From the NCBI RefSeq assembly GCF_013283745.1, contig NZ_JABSTZ010000007.1:1-41872 (forward strand): a DNA stretch of 41,872 nucleotides. The letters run 5' to 3'. A program made the translations under genes and the position numbers. This document shows positions 32,948 through 41,467 of this stretch, piece after piece (position 1 is the first letter of the stretch; each line of letters begins with the position of its first letter). Below the pieces are notes generated by a model, which ran no database searches, was not told the origin of the DNA, and saw nothing but the letters and a program-made list of their open reading frames with translations. The stretch is from Aeromicrobium stalagmiti. Its GTDB lineage: Bacteria > Actinomycetota > Actinomycetes > Propionibacteriales > Nocardioidaceae.

Positions 32948-33928
32948 CTACCAGCGCGGGTGCACCGCGTCGCGGAGCAGGCGGTCGTAGATGTCGTGGA
33001 CCGACGCGTCGAACCCGTCGGGCAGGGCGACCTGCGCGGCCTGGGAGTTGGACCGCGCCTGGGTGACGTTGCGGGCTCCCGGGATCGCGGCCGTGACGCC
33101 GTCCTGCGCCAGGATCCAGGCGATCGCAGCCTGCGCCGGGGACGCATCGCCGGGCACGAGCGCCGCGAACTCCTGCGCTGCGAGCACACCGGTCTCGAAG
33201 TCGACGCCCGAGAACGTCTCGCCCACGTCGAACGCCTCGCCGGAGCGGTTGTAGGTGCGGTGGTCGTCGGCGGCGAAGGTCGTCTCGGCGGTGTAGCGAC
33301 CCGAGAGCAGGCCTGACGCCAGCGGGACCCGCGCGATGATGCCGACGCCGGCCTCGCGCGCCGCCGGCAGGACCTCGTCGAGCGGCTTGAGGCGGAAGGC
33401 GTTGAGGATGATCTGGACCGATGCGACGCCGGGACGGGCGATCGCGGTGAGGGCCTCGTCGACCGTCTCGACGCTGACGCCGTAGGCCGCCATCACCTTC
33501 TCCTCGACCAGCGTGTCGAGGTCGTCGAAGACGCGGTCGTCGGAGAACACCGCGGTCGGCGGGCAGTGCAGCTGGACCAGGTCGAGGGTCTCGACCCCGA
33601 GGTTGCCCCGCGAGCGCTCGGTCCACGACCGGAACGCGTCCATCGTGAAGCTCGACGGGTCCTGCTCGGCGCGACGGCCCATCTTGGTCGCGACGAAGAT
33701 GTCAGCGTCGGGCCGCGCGCGGAGGTACTCGCCGATCAGCTGCTCGCTGCGGCCGTCGCCGTAGACGTCGGCGGTGTCGAAGAACGTCACGCCGTCGGCA
33801 ACCGCCGCATCGAGCACCGCGAGGGCCTCGTCATGGTCGACGTCGCCCCAGTCGGCGCCCAGCTGCCAGGTGCCGAGCCCGACGACCGAGACGTCCCGTC
33901 CCGTGCGGCCGAGTGTGCGTGACTCCAT
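32948..33928 (-). CDS. Aldo/keto reductase
   Basis: The 326-residue (beta/alpha)8 oxidoreductase has the catalytic tetrad residues D51 (FFDTADVYG), Y56, K82 (VATKMG) and the histidine of VQLHCPP. It also has the NADPH-binding AIPGARNVTQARSN near the C-terminus. It probably reduces aldehydes or ketones in the cytosol. AAGGAG precedes the ATG. The stop lies 2 bp from the convergent TetR stop. Confidence 0.94.
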   Translation of the reverse strand: MESRTLGRTGRDVSVVGLGTWQLGADWGDVDHDEALAVLDAAVADGVTFFDTADVYGDGRSEQLIGEYLRARPDADIFVATKMGRRAEQDPSSFTMDAFRSWTERSRGNLGVETLDLVQLHCPPTAVFSDDRVFDDLDTLVEEKVMAAYGVSVETVDEALTAIARPGVASVQIILNAFRLKPLDEVLPAAREAGVGIIARVPLASGLLSGRYTAETTFAADDHRTYNRSGEAFDVGETFSGVDFETGVLAAQEFAALVPGDASPAQAAIAWILAQDGVTAAIPGARNVTQARSNSQAAQVALPDGFDASVHDIYDRLLRDAVHPRW

Positions 33929-33964
33929 GGCGATGCTCCTTCGAAGACGGTGGGGTGCCCGTCC

Positions 33965-33974
33965 AGCCTAGGCT
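33965..33974. promoter_or_regulatory. Symmetric divergent -10 (AGCCTAGGCT)
   Basis: This perfect 10-bp palindrome reads TAGGCT on both strands. On the plus strand it lies 6 nt before the SRPBCC gene's ATG. On the minus strand it would serve the aldo/keto reductase with a leader of about 30 nt. One element may therefore drive both genes. Confidence 0.5.
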
Positions 33975-33980
33975 GACGCC

Positions 33981-34508
33981 ATGACGTCACGCGCGGCCAG
34001 ACCCACCTTGGCGGAGATCCGCCGCGCATTGCCGGGCGACGAGCTCGTCCCCGATGCCGACGTCGTGATGGACCGGGCGTTCACGCTCGCCGCGACCCCG
34101 GCCGAGGTGTGGCCGTGGTTCGTCCAGCTCGGCAACCAGCGGGCCGGCTGGTACCTCCCCGGATGGGTCGAGCGGCTCGTCCCGCGCGACCGGCGCGCGT
34201 ACCGCACCATCGAGCCCGGCCTGCAGGAGCTCGCCGTCGGCGACGTCATCCCCGACTGGGGCGGAGCCGACGCAACGTTCCACGTCGCGGCGCTCGATGC
34301 ACCGTCCGCCCTCGTGCACACCAGCACCCGCGGGCGGATCCGGCTGTCCTGGGCGATCACCCTGACCGGTGGCGCGTCGACACGCGTCCACCTGAGGCTG
34401 CGACTGGGTGGCGTCCGTCGCAAGCGACTCGCCTCCGTCGCGGGAGGGTTCTTCGACTGGCTGACGATCGTGGGACTGGCGGCCGGCCTCCGCGAGCGCG
34501 TTCGCTAG
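33981..34508 (+). CDS. SRPBCC-fold protein
   Basis: The 175-residue protein has the pattern of polyketide cyclase/START-like proteins: AFTLAATPAEVWPWFVQLG at the start of the fold, then GWYLPGWVERLV, and a late hydrophobic helix. Such proteins bind hydrophobic ligands. The N-terminal PGDELVPDADVVMDRA is common in this subgroup. It is leaderless by the -10 described. The stop codon shares CTAG with the convergent monooxygenase gene. Confidence 0.75.
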   Translation: MTSRAARPTLAEIRRALPGDELVPDADVVMDRAFTLAATPAEVWPWFVQLGNQRAGWYLPGWVERLVPRDRRAYRTIEPGLQELAVGDVIPDWGGADATFHVAALDAPSALVHTSTRGRIRLSWAITLTGGASTRVHLRLRLGGVRRKRLASVAGGFFDWLTIVGLAAGLRERVR

Positions 34509-34801
34509 CCGACGATCAGCGGCTTCAGGGGGTGGATCGCCGGCGGCGCGGCGAGCTCGGTGCCGAGCACCGCGAGGGCCGACTGGATGTGCGGGGTCTG
34601 CATGTGGGCGTCGAGGTCGGAGGGGTCGTTCCACTCCTCGACGGTGATGAAGGTGCCCGCCGCGGCGACGGACTCCGACAGGTCGTAGGCGATGCAGCCG
34701 CTCTCGGCCCGGGTCGGGGCCACGAGCCCCTGCATGGCCTCGCGCACCGCGTCTTCCGAGCCCGGCTTGGCGGTGATGACGGCGACGACGTGGATGCTCA
34801 T
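34505..34801 (-). CDS. Antibiotic biosynthesis monooxygenase (ABM) domain protein
   Basis: The 98-residue protein starts IHVVAVITAKPGSEDAV and has GCIAYDLSES and FITVEEWNDPSDLDAHMQTPH, the pattern of putative quinol monooxygenases (YgiN-like). It is a dimeric alpha+beta-barrel fold acting on quinols or other aromatics without cofactor. GGAGGAA precedes the ATG. Confidence 0.9.
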   Translation of the reverse strand: MSIHVVAVITAKPGSEDAVREAMQGLVAPTRAESGCIAYDLSESVAAAGTFITVEEWNDPSDLDAHMQTPHIQSALAVLGTELAAPPAIHPLKPLIVG

Positions 34802-34861
34802 GATTCCTCCGGACGTAGGGGTGTTCCGCCACGGTAGGACGGGATCGGGCCGTGCGCCCGT

Positions 34862-35890
34862 TCAGCGTCCCGGCGCGACCGCCAGCCCGGGGCTGACGTG
34901 GATCGTCGCGGCGTCGAGCTGGGGCACCGCGGACTGCAGGCGGGCCTCGGCGCGGTGCGCGATCTCGTGGGCGGCCCCCAGGGCCAGCGCCGCGTCGACC
35001 TCGACGCTCGTCTCGACGTGCAGACGGTGCCCGATCCACCGGACCTGCAGGAGCTCGACCCCTGTGACGCCGGGCACCGCGAGCAGCTCTGACTCGACCC
35101 GGTCGACGAGGCCGGGGTCGACGCCGTCCAGCAGACGCCTGAACACCTCGGTCGCAGCGCCCTTGAGCACCACGAGGATCGCGACCGTGATCGCGATGCC
35201 GATGATCGGGTCGGCCAGCGGAACCCCTGCGAGGACCCCGAGGGCGCTGACCGCGACGGCCAGCGACGTGAGCCCGTCCGTCCGGGCGTGCAGGCCGTCG
35301 GCGACGAGCGCGGCCGAGCCGATCCGGCGGCCGACCCGGATGCGATAGATCGCGACGAGCTCGTTGCCCGCGAACCCGATGACACCCGCGAGCAGGACGA
35401 CCCAGGCATGGGTCACCTCGCGGGGATCGATGATGCGGCGGACGGACTCGACTCCCGCGACGACCGCCGAGAGAGCGATCATCAGCACGATGAACAGACC
35501 GGCCACGTCCTCGACCCGGCCGAGACCATAGGTGAACCGGCGGCTGGCCGGCCGACGCGCGAGGACGAAGGCGATCCACAGAGGAACGGCCGTCAGGGCG
35601 TCCGAGAAGTTGTGGATCGTGTCGGCGAGCAGGGCGACGGACCCGGTCAGCACGACGACGACCGCCTGGGCCACCGCCGTCAGCAGCAGGACGACCAGGC
35701 TGATCTTGAGGGCGCGGATGCCCTCACGGCTCGACTCGAGGGCCGAGTCGATCGAGTCGGACGGATCGTGGCTGTGGGGCCTGAAGACCGCCTCCAGCGC
35801 ACCCTTGAGCCCGGTGGCGTGCTGGCGGTCGTGGTCGTGGCTGTGACCATGCTCGTGCGGGTAGTCGTGGTGGTGGTCGTGATCGGTCAT
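34862..35890 (-). CDS. Cation diffusion facilitator, probable zinc exporter
   Basis: The 342-residue CDF protein has a histidine-rich N-terminus (12 His in the first 25 residues) and six membrane helices. The metal sites are LLADTIHNFSDALTAVP and a second HARTDGLTSLAV, and a cytoplasmic C-terminal domain follows. The HxxxD pairs fit Zn2+ (or Cd2+) transport. Its ATG overlaps the stop of the ArsR-type gene (ATGA), so it is co-expressed with a metal sensor. It probably exports zinc under excess. Confidence 0.93.
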   Translation of the reverse strand: MTDHDHHHDYPHEHGHSHDHDRQHATGLKGALEAVFRPHSHDPSDSIDSALESSREGIRALKISLVVLLLTAVAQAVVVVLTGSVALLADTIHNFSDALTAVPLWIAFVLARRPASRRFTYGLGRVEDVAGLFIVLMIALSAVVAGVESVRRIIDPREVTHAWVVLLAGVIGFAGNELVAIYRIRVGRRIGSAALVADGLHARTDGLTSLAVAVSALGVLAGVPLADPIIGIAITVAILVVLKGAATEVFRRLLDGVDPGLVDRVESELLAVPGVTGVELLQVRWIGHRLHVETSVEVDAALALGAAHEIAHRAEARLQSAVPQLDAATIHVSPGLAVAPGR

Positions 35891-36270
35891 CGTTGGCCGC
35901 CCTCGGACGCGTCGAGTCGACGCACCGCGTCGCCGCGGTGGTGAGCGGGCACCCCGGAGCCCTGGTGCTCGGCATGGTGGACCCCGTCGAGCACCAGCTG
36001 TCGAGCATGGTCGCTGTCGAGGCGGTAGAAGATCGTGTTGCCGTCGCGCCGGGTCTGCACCAGCCGGGCGAGCCGCAGCTTGGCCAGGTGCTGCGACACC
36101 GACGTCGGCGACCGGTCCACCGCATCAGCGAGCTGCCCCACCGACATCTCGGTGTCCAGCAGGCACCACAGCAGTGCCAGCCGCGTGCCGTCGGCCAGCA
36201 TGCGGAACACCTCGATGGCGAGGTCGATCTCGTCGGCCGAGGGCAGCTCGACCGATCTATCTGCACTCAT
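35887..36270 (-). CDS. ArsR/SmtB-family metal-responsive regulator
   Basis: The 127-residue winged-helix protein has FRMLADGTRLALLWCLLD and SVGQLADAVDRSPTSVSQHLAKLRLARLV (recognition helix split: SPTSVSQHLAKL). The C-terminal helix contains His and Asp/Glu residues (DSDHARQLVLDGVHHAEHQ), like the alpha-5 zinc sites of SmtB/CzrA-type sensors. It likely derepresses itself and the CDF exporter when zinc binds. It is leaderless: TAGTAT lies 6 nt before the ATG. Confidence 0.93.
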   Translation of the reverse strand: MSADRSVELPSADEIDLAIEVFRMLADGTRLALLWCLLDTEMSVGQLADAVDRSPTSVSQHLAKLRLARLVQTRRDGNTIFYRLDSDHARQLVLDGVHHAEHQGSGVPAHHRGDAVRRLDASEGGQR

Positions 36271-36278
36271 GCGCAGAT
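36259..36278. promoter_or_regulatory. ArsR operator over its start codon
   Basis: ATCTGC-N8-GCAGAT is an inverted repeat that spans the start codon (36268-36270) and the edge of the TAGTAT -10 (36282-36277). Binding there would block initiation of the leaderless transcript. Confidence 0.6.
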
Positions 36279-36306
36279 ACTAACACTCACGCGTCCCGAC
36301 GCCGGG

Positions 36307-36353
36307 TGCTCCCGGTGGGGTTCGAACCCTGTTCGATCAGTGGCCCGACCTGC
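36307..36353. repeat. Direct repeat, copy 1 (tRNA-3'-end-like)
   Basis: The first 24 bp (36307-36330) match 36843-36866 at 22 of 24 positions, with palindromic GGGTTCGAACCC resembling a T-arm read from the minus strand. After a 16-bp divergent segment both copies continue with GACCTGC. The matching acceptor strand and D-arm of a tRNA are absent, so it is not a functional tRNA gene. It may be a former attachment site. Confidence 0.5.
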
Positions 36354-36803
36354 ACCGATACCGCAGGAGACGACCTGCAGAGCACGTCCGAATCGGAATA
36401 CCGGCGTCGTTGTTCCTACTTGGATGCATTGAATCGGAACAGTGTTGCTCTATCTCCGACTTACGGAGGTGCCCGGTGGGCCCGAACAACGATCAGACCA
36501 CCCCCGATGCTGACTGGCCTGCTCATAGCCGCGAGACTCGGGCCTGGTCGCAAGCTCAGCGTCAGGGCCCACGCGAGGACCGAATGTTCCATTCGGTCGA
36601 CGTGTGGCTCCCGCCCCAGATCGCAGGCCTTTCTCCCACGTTCCCTTCCACCCTGGTGACAGTCATGGATGACGCCTCACGCGCCATCACGATGCTCGAC
36701 CACGGCGTGCATGCCAACGCGCTCCACCGGGAACACCCCAACCCGCAACATCACACAGATGCGTCTGAATGGTGCTCAAACCGACCGCGACCACCAAGAA
36801 GAG

Positions 36804-36839
36804 GCCCGGCCCTCCCTGCAGTTGCAGGAAGGACCGGGC
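36804..36839 (-). terminator. Large hairpin beside repeat copy 2
   Basis: Two 17-nt arms (36804-36820 and 36823-36839) pair fully on the minus strand if two G-U pairs are allowed. A CTCTTCTT pyrimidine run follows on that strand. It starts 3 bp beyond the acceptor-like end of repeat copy 2, as expected for a terminator placed after a minus-strand tRNA gene. Confidence 0.6.
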
Positions 36840-36842
36840 TGT

Positions 36843-36889
36843 GCTCCCGATGGGGGTCGAACCCTAAGCAGTCAACTCTCTGACCTGCG
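36843..36889. repeat. Direct repeat, copy 2 (tRNA-3'-end-like)
   Basis: This is the second copy, 536 bp from the first, with TGCTCCCG-A-TGGGG and TCGAACCCT, then GACCTGC at the same distance. The minus strand reads as T-arm plus acceptor 3' strand followed by a terminator hairpin, but no complementary GCTCCCG lies upstream. The pair brackets 536 bp and lies at the edge of the lower-G+C defence gene. Confidence 0.5.
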
Positions 36890-37173
36890 GAGATGCTTTC
36901 GAAGGCTGCAATTTCAGCCTGAACCGCGTCACACACACTCCTTGGGATAGCGACCGATCACGAGCAATTGTGCTCATTCTGTGCTCAACGCACTCTCAGT
37001 CATTGGCGGGAGAATGTCCCTGCAATCACGATCACCCGCCTGCGCCACAACAAACACAAGCGTGTGGCATCCAACTGTCGATATCATGCCAAAATGCGCC
37101 GCACCATAAACAGATGTGACGTAGCGCAAGTCTGCTCTAGCTGGGCAAGGAAGAAGATGTCCTGCTCAGCACT

Positions 37174-40100
37174 ATGGTCAATCGAGAGCACACTCCCTTG
37201 AATGGACCATACGAACCCATAGGGCACGCGAGCTCGGTAGCTTCTGCTGACGTCGAGATCAGTTTTGGTGAACTGAGAGATCACGCGCCGGCGACGCCCG
37301 TCGTCCCCGTCAAAGGTCAGCCGCTGCTTCCGCTGGCTGGGCTGGAGCCTGAGGTGCTCGAACGCCTTTGCGCGGAGGTGGTCGCATACAATTCGCGCAA
37401 CCAAGTTCATTTCTATGGCCGCCGCGGACAGAAGCAGTATGGGCTAGACATTGTCGAGCATCTACCTCGGAGCGCCAGCAGGTCAGGAACTCGCAACACC
37501 ACCGTCTACCAGGTCAAGCGCTTCACGACTCTGACCGAAAAAGAGCTGGACGACGCAGTGCGTACATACGCAGCGTCGCAGCGGTTCACCGCAAACCGTT
37601 TTGTGCTCATGACATCCGCCCCGTTCGACCACGACACCAACATGGTCGATGCGCTTGCGGGCCTCGTTCACGAGTTCGATGGCGTGCTCGAGGTAGACGT
37701 GTGGGGCATCGAGACCATGTCCCAGAAGCTTCGGACCATGCCCAACACCGTCCACGCGATCTTCGGGTCCGCGATGGCACAAGAGTTCTGTGGCACGGCT
37801 GGCACTCCCCCGGCCGTTGAGCTGTACCGCCTGCCCGAACCGAACTCCCACGAGCGCACTCTGATGAATGCGATGCGTCAAGATTACAAGCGCGACGACC
37901 TAATCCGATTCGAAGAAGCCGAGCTCGTGGGGCCACGAGTTGACGACATGTTCGTCGATGTACCAATTCTCGCCGGAGCCGACACGTCCGCCGGAACGCG
38001 ACTTGCGCTCATCAACCCCGATGGTGGCCAGCTGGCTCTCGTAGGCACTCAGTCAGGACTCACCGAACGCGGACACACGCACCGGTCGTTGCCGTCCGGC
38101 TTGTCCGACCCCGACGCGCCCCACGCCTCGATGGTTTCGGCCGGAGGAGCTCAAGCCCTTCTTCATCCATCGTGGTCGGTCTCGACCGTATTGATGGCGG
38201 GCCCCGGCCAAGGGAAGTCCACGCTCCTCCAGTACGTCTGCCAGTTCAACAGAGCACGACACCTCAACTTCTCAGAGTACGAGGCCGATGCGCACGAACT
38301 GACGTCGGTTGCGAGCATGCCAAGAGTTCCGTTCAGCGTCGATTTGCGCCGGTACGCCACATGGCGCCGCAAAATTCTCCTTCGTCACGAACAGCGAGAC
38401 ACCGGCCCCAAAGGAAGCAAGCGAAAGGGCGGCTGGCATCGGCACCAGCAGAAGCCGTCTCGTATCAACGACCCGAAATGGTTGGCGGACCTACCGCCCA
38501 AAGTTCGCGCGTCCATCATGGTCGAGGCCTACGTGGCCGAAGATGTCTCAGCGTCCGCAGGCGGAGCGTCGTTCGATGTCACGGATCTCGTTGAGGTCAC
38601 CAGCAGATGGCCCGTAGTGTTCGCGCTGGACGGCCTCGACGAAGTCTCACCGCTGGATGACCGGACCGCCGTAGCTGACCAAATCCGAAATATGTTCGAC
38701 CGCCAGGCCAGCCCCGACAGCGGCCTTGACACCATCATCTTGGTTGCGTCCCGACCAGGCGCTGTCGAACGGCCACTGTGGGAGGATCCTCGGTTCGCTG
38801 CCGTCGAGCTCGGCAACCTGGTCCCGGCCCTGAAGATGAAGTACCTCCTGCGCTGGTCCGCAGGTCTGAACCTGCCCGAAGAGCGCCGAAAAAACCTGAT
38901 GAGCGTGTTCGAGGCCGAGCACCACAAACCGCACGTCGCTGAAGTGTCATCAAGTCCGATGCAGTTGGCCATTCTGGCGCACCTCATCGATACCCACTCG
39001 GTCATTCCCGCGAAACGAACGAGCCTGTACGACGAGTACATCAAGATCTTCTTCAACCGCGAGTGCGAGAAGAACCAAGCACTTAAGAAGCACCGCCCAA
39101 CCCTCATGAAGATCCACGCAGTCATCGGCTGGTGGATCCACTCCGAGACCGAACGTGGAACCACAGACGGAACCATTGACCTAGAGACGCTTCGCACACT
39201 GCTGTTCGACTACTTGCGCAAGACAGACAAGTCCGCGGACGTCGTTGACGAACTGTTCAACGAGATGAAGACACGAATGATCTGCCTCGTGCAGCGCCGT
39301 CAGTCCGAAGGCCGTTACGAGTTCGATGTGCAGTCCATTCGCGAGTACTTCGCCGCTCACTTCCTCATCAAGGAACTGTCCACCGGGGCCGCAGGCACCC
39401 GTGACGCCCGCCTGGCCGAGATCATTCGCAGACCGTTCTGGGGCAATGTTGTGCGCTTCAGCGCCGGCATGTTCGACGACGGCGAGCTGCCGTCAATCGC
39501 CCATGCCCTGCGTGAGCTGAAGAAGGGCGACCTCGCCAATCACCCCATGGTCGGGGCCACCGCCAAGCAGCTACTCGACGACCAGGTATTCGAGACCGCA
39601 CGCGCCAGTGTCGTGCACGACATCGTTGAGAAAGTGATACTTCAAGGCTCCGGCGTGCTCCTGGCGCAGGATGGCCTGCTGCGGTCGGGCACGAACCCGT
39701 TCGCGTTCCATTCCGGAGCCGGTGACCTGCGAGCCATCGACGTGCTAAAAGAGCGTCTGGTGTCGGAGCCGGATGACATCGCTCGACGTGGCGCCGCGGT
39801 CCTGTTGCACCGTCAAGTCACACGACTACCCGAGCCAGAGGTCGAACTAGGAACTGACGCAAGTCCAGCCGAGTCGGGCGCGGTAAACCTAGACACCAAC
39901 CTGTGGGACTACTGGTGGTCCCACGCAGAAGGAACAAACTCCCTCGCCGACCGCAACCCCGCTGCCTGGCTGGACGTGGCCGCAGCTCTTCACGTGATGG
40001 GAGAGCTCACCGATGCCGAGGACGACCGTCTTCATCAACTCCTCCTGCTCACTCCCGACATGAGCCCAGTTTCGACGCTCACCCAAGGTGGCAGATGGGC

Positions 40101-41367
40101 TCCCGGCGCTGGACTGAGTGACCTGTGCGTCAAAGATGTCGCCAATGGAGCAGCCGACCTGAACCTGCCCCCGTGGCCCACGTCTACCAACGAGCGCACG
40201 GCCATCGCATCCGACGACGCAAGATCGGATACCGAGCCGCCCGGCGAGGACCACTCTGAGCCCGACAACGAGTTCGACCGTCGAGGCGCGCTCCTCATCA
40301 GCGGCCCACTCGGCCAGTTCATGCGCGCCAGCGACCCGCATCGCTTCTTCGCCGTTCATTCGCTTCGAGATCTCGACCGTGCCGGACGGGCAAGCGCTGA
40401 CGAGAGCGTGTCGACTGGTCAGGTCACACACCGCCGCCGGATTCGAGGCAAAGGACTGACGCTGAAGCTGACCACTCATGCTCTAGATGCCGCGTTCGAT
40501 GCCTTTGAGCACGCGCGCACTGCGGAGTCTTGGGGAACGGTCCTGAACGCGCTGAGCCAAGCCTTTGGTGACTCCTGGCTGGTCGAGCAGGCTGTCTTGA
40601 CAACCCCGGTCAATGTTCTTCAAGACCTGCTTCGTCCCGGTGCCGCAGCGGCGCCAGCTGACGAATTCGGGCAGCGATGGCGAAAATCTGCCCAGTGGAG
40701 CGTCGACGCGCACAACAACCGGGACGACGCAGAGTGGTGGCGCGCACAAATAACGGCCGCCACGAACGGTCAGCTTGACGGCCGGACATGCCTGCTCGGG
40801 TCCATCTCAGTTGCGCACTCCAACGTCGTCGTGGCCGTCGGCGAAGACCTGAATGGCCTGGCGGAGACCTTGACACTGCGCGAACTAGGGACAACAGTCG
40901 CGGCCATCGCACGCAGTTATCTGGCGACCAAGCGCGCGAACCGCCTATCGGCGGCCCTTCGCGGCAAGAAGATGTCACCGTCGCCTCGTTTGGCACTGCT
41001 GCTGTGGCCGGGAGCGGACGAAGGCACTCAGGCCGAACTGCCAAAGCTTGTCCTCCCAGGCATGCAAGAACTCTGGGGCTCGTCGCCAGCTGGAGACGAC
41101 GTCCTAAGCGCAGTTCTAGGACGCGCCTCGCAAAAGATTCAGCTCACTCACCTCAAGGGCGCCCGTCGCCAGCTTGCTCGTGGTCGCGTGACCTGGCTAC
41201 CGGTCCTGGACAAGCTGTCGCTCGGACAGTGTGCTGACGCCCTTGCACGCCCTCAAGACTGGCCATCGGATGTCGTTCGGGCAGCATCGAACCGACTTGA
41301 AGCGCGTATCGGGACGAGTACCCCATTTCTTGCTGACGTCGCTGAACAGAACAATTGGGACGGGTAG
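37174..41367 (+). CDS. Mrr-like nuclease-NACHT NTPase, candidate antiphage NLR-like protein
   Basis: The 1397-residue protein has three parts. Residues about 55-200 form a PD-(D/E)XK nuclease domain of Mrr type: D92 in QYGLDIVE, then Q113-x-K115 in VYQVKRF. Residues about 325-735 form a NACHT-type STAND NTPase: Walker A GPGQGKST (343-350), Walker B with the NACHT acidic pattern FALDGLDEV (D486, D489, E490), LVASRPG (523-529), the SSPMQLAIL helix, and FDVQSIREYFAAHFL. Residues 740-1397 are a mostly helical region without recognised repeats, with an acidic linker near 1006-1035, probably for sensing. The family pattern is that of bacterial NLR-like defence proteins (bNACHT, Avs), in which phage recognition triggers oligomerisation and nuclease activation. 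Base composition differs from the left part. No ribosome binding site is obvious, so the start could be TTG 37198. Confidence 0.9.
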   Translation: MVNREHTPLNGPYEPIGHASSVASADVEISFGELRDHAPATPVVPVKGQPLLPLAGLEPEVLERLCAEVVAYNSRNQVHFYGRRGQKQYGLDIVEHLPRSASRSGTRNTTVYQVKRFTTLTEKELDDAVRTYAASQRFTANRFVLMTSAPFDHDTNMVDALAGLVHEFDGVLEVDVWGIETMSQKLRTMPNTVHAIFGSAMAQEFCGTAGTPPAVELYRLPEPNSHERTLMNAMRQDYKRDDLIRFEEAELVGPRVDDMFVDVPILAGADTSAGTRLALINPDGGQLALVGTQSGLTERGHTHRSLPSGLSDPDAPHASMVSAGGAQALLHPSWSVSTVLMAGPGQGKSTLLQYVCQFNRARHLNFSEYEADAHELTSVASMPRVPFSVDLRRYATWRRKILLRHEQRDTGPKGSKRKGGWHRHQQKPSRINDPKWLADLPPKVRASIMVEAYVAEDVSASAGGASFDVTDLVEVTSRWPVVFALDGLDEVSPLDDRTAVADQIRNMFDRQASPDSGLDTIILVASRPGAVERPLWEDPRFAAVELGNLVPALKMKYLLRWSAGLNLPEERRKNLMSVFEAEHHKPHVAEVSSSPMQLAILAHLIDTHSVIPAKRTSLYDEYIKIFFNRECEKNQALKKHRPTLMKIHAVIGWWIHSETERGTTDGTIDLETLRTLLFDYLRKTDKSADVVDELFNEMKTRMICLVQRRQSEGRYEFDVQSIREYFAAHFLIKELSTGAAGTRDARLAEIIRRPFWGNVVRFSAGMFDDGELPSIAHALRELKKGDLANHPMVGATAKQLLDDQVFETARASVVHDIVEKVILQGSGVLLAQDGLLRSGTNPFAFHSGAGDLRAIDVLKERLVSEPDDIARRGAAVLLHRQVTRLPEPEVELGTDASPAESGAVNLDTNLWDYWWSHAEGTNSLADRNPAAWLDVAAALHVMGELTDAEDDRLHQLLLLTPDMSPVSTLTQGGRWAPGAGLSDLCVKDVANGAADLNLPPWPTSTNERTAIASDDARSDTEPPGEDHSEPDNEFDRRGALLISGPLGQFMRASDPHRFFAVHSLRDLDRAGRASADESVSTGQVTHRRRIRGKGLTLKLTTHALDAAFDAFEHARTAESWGTVLNALSQAFGDSWLVEQAVLTTPVNVLQDLLRPGAAAAPADEFGQRWRKSAQWSVDAHNNRDDAEWWRAQITAATNGQLDGRTCLLGSISVAHSNVVVAVGEDLNGLAETLTLRELGTTVAAIARSYLATKRANRLSAALRGKKMSPSPRLALLLWPGADEGTQAELPKLVLPGMQELWGSSPAGDDVLSAVLGRASQKIQLTHLKGARRQLARGRVTWLPVLDKLSLGQCADALARPQDWPSDVVRAASNRLEARIGTSTPFLADVAEQNNWDG

Positions 41368-41467
41368 GTCGCGTTACCCCTTCGTCATGCGACAAACGTC
41401 CAGCGGGGTCACCCGATCCAACGCTTCGACCGGTCAAGATGACGCAGCCCGCGACTACGGTGACTGC

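Larger units (their letters stand above)
36271..37173. other. 900-bp stretch without a convincing gene
   Basis: This is the only gap above 300 bp in the window. It has lower G+C than the left part and no reading frame with a recognisable family. It holds two copies of a ~47-bp repeat resembling the 3' part of a tRNA gene, a third weaker copy at 36470-36488, a large hairpin at 36804-36839, and the start region of the NACHT gene. Open frames here give low-complexity Pro/Arg/Ser-rich proteins and are not called. It is probably the scar and junction of an integrated element. Confidence 0.5.

Noticed and set aside
36307..36400. Possible minus-strand tRNA gene
   Set aside because: Only a T-arm-like palindrome and acceptor-like end are present; the 5' acceptor strand, D-arm and anticodon arm cannot be found at the right distance, and the T-stem has mismatches.
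36410..36883. 157-codon open frame in the gap before the NACHT gene
   Set aside because: The product is low complexity, without family resemblance, and runs through the tRNA-like repeat and the hairpin. Its RWGSNP segment is typical of spurious translations of tRNA ends.
39130..39160. GGTGGATCC inside the NACHT gene
   Set aside because: It is a single coding-region match without the paired dyad, so it is probably chance.
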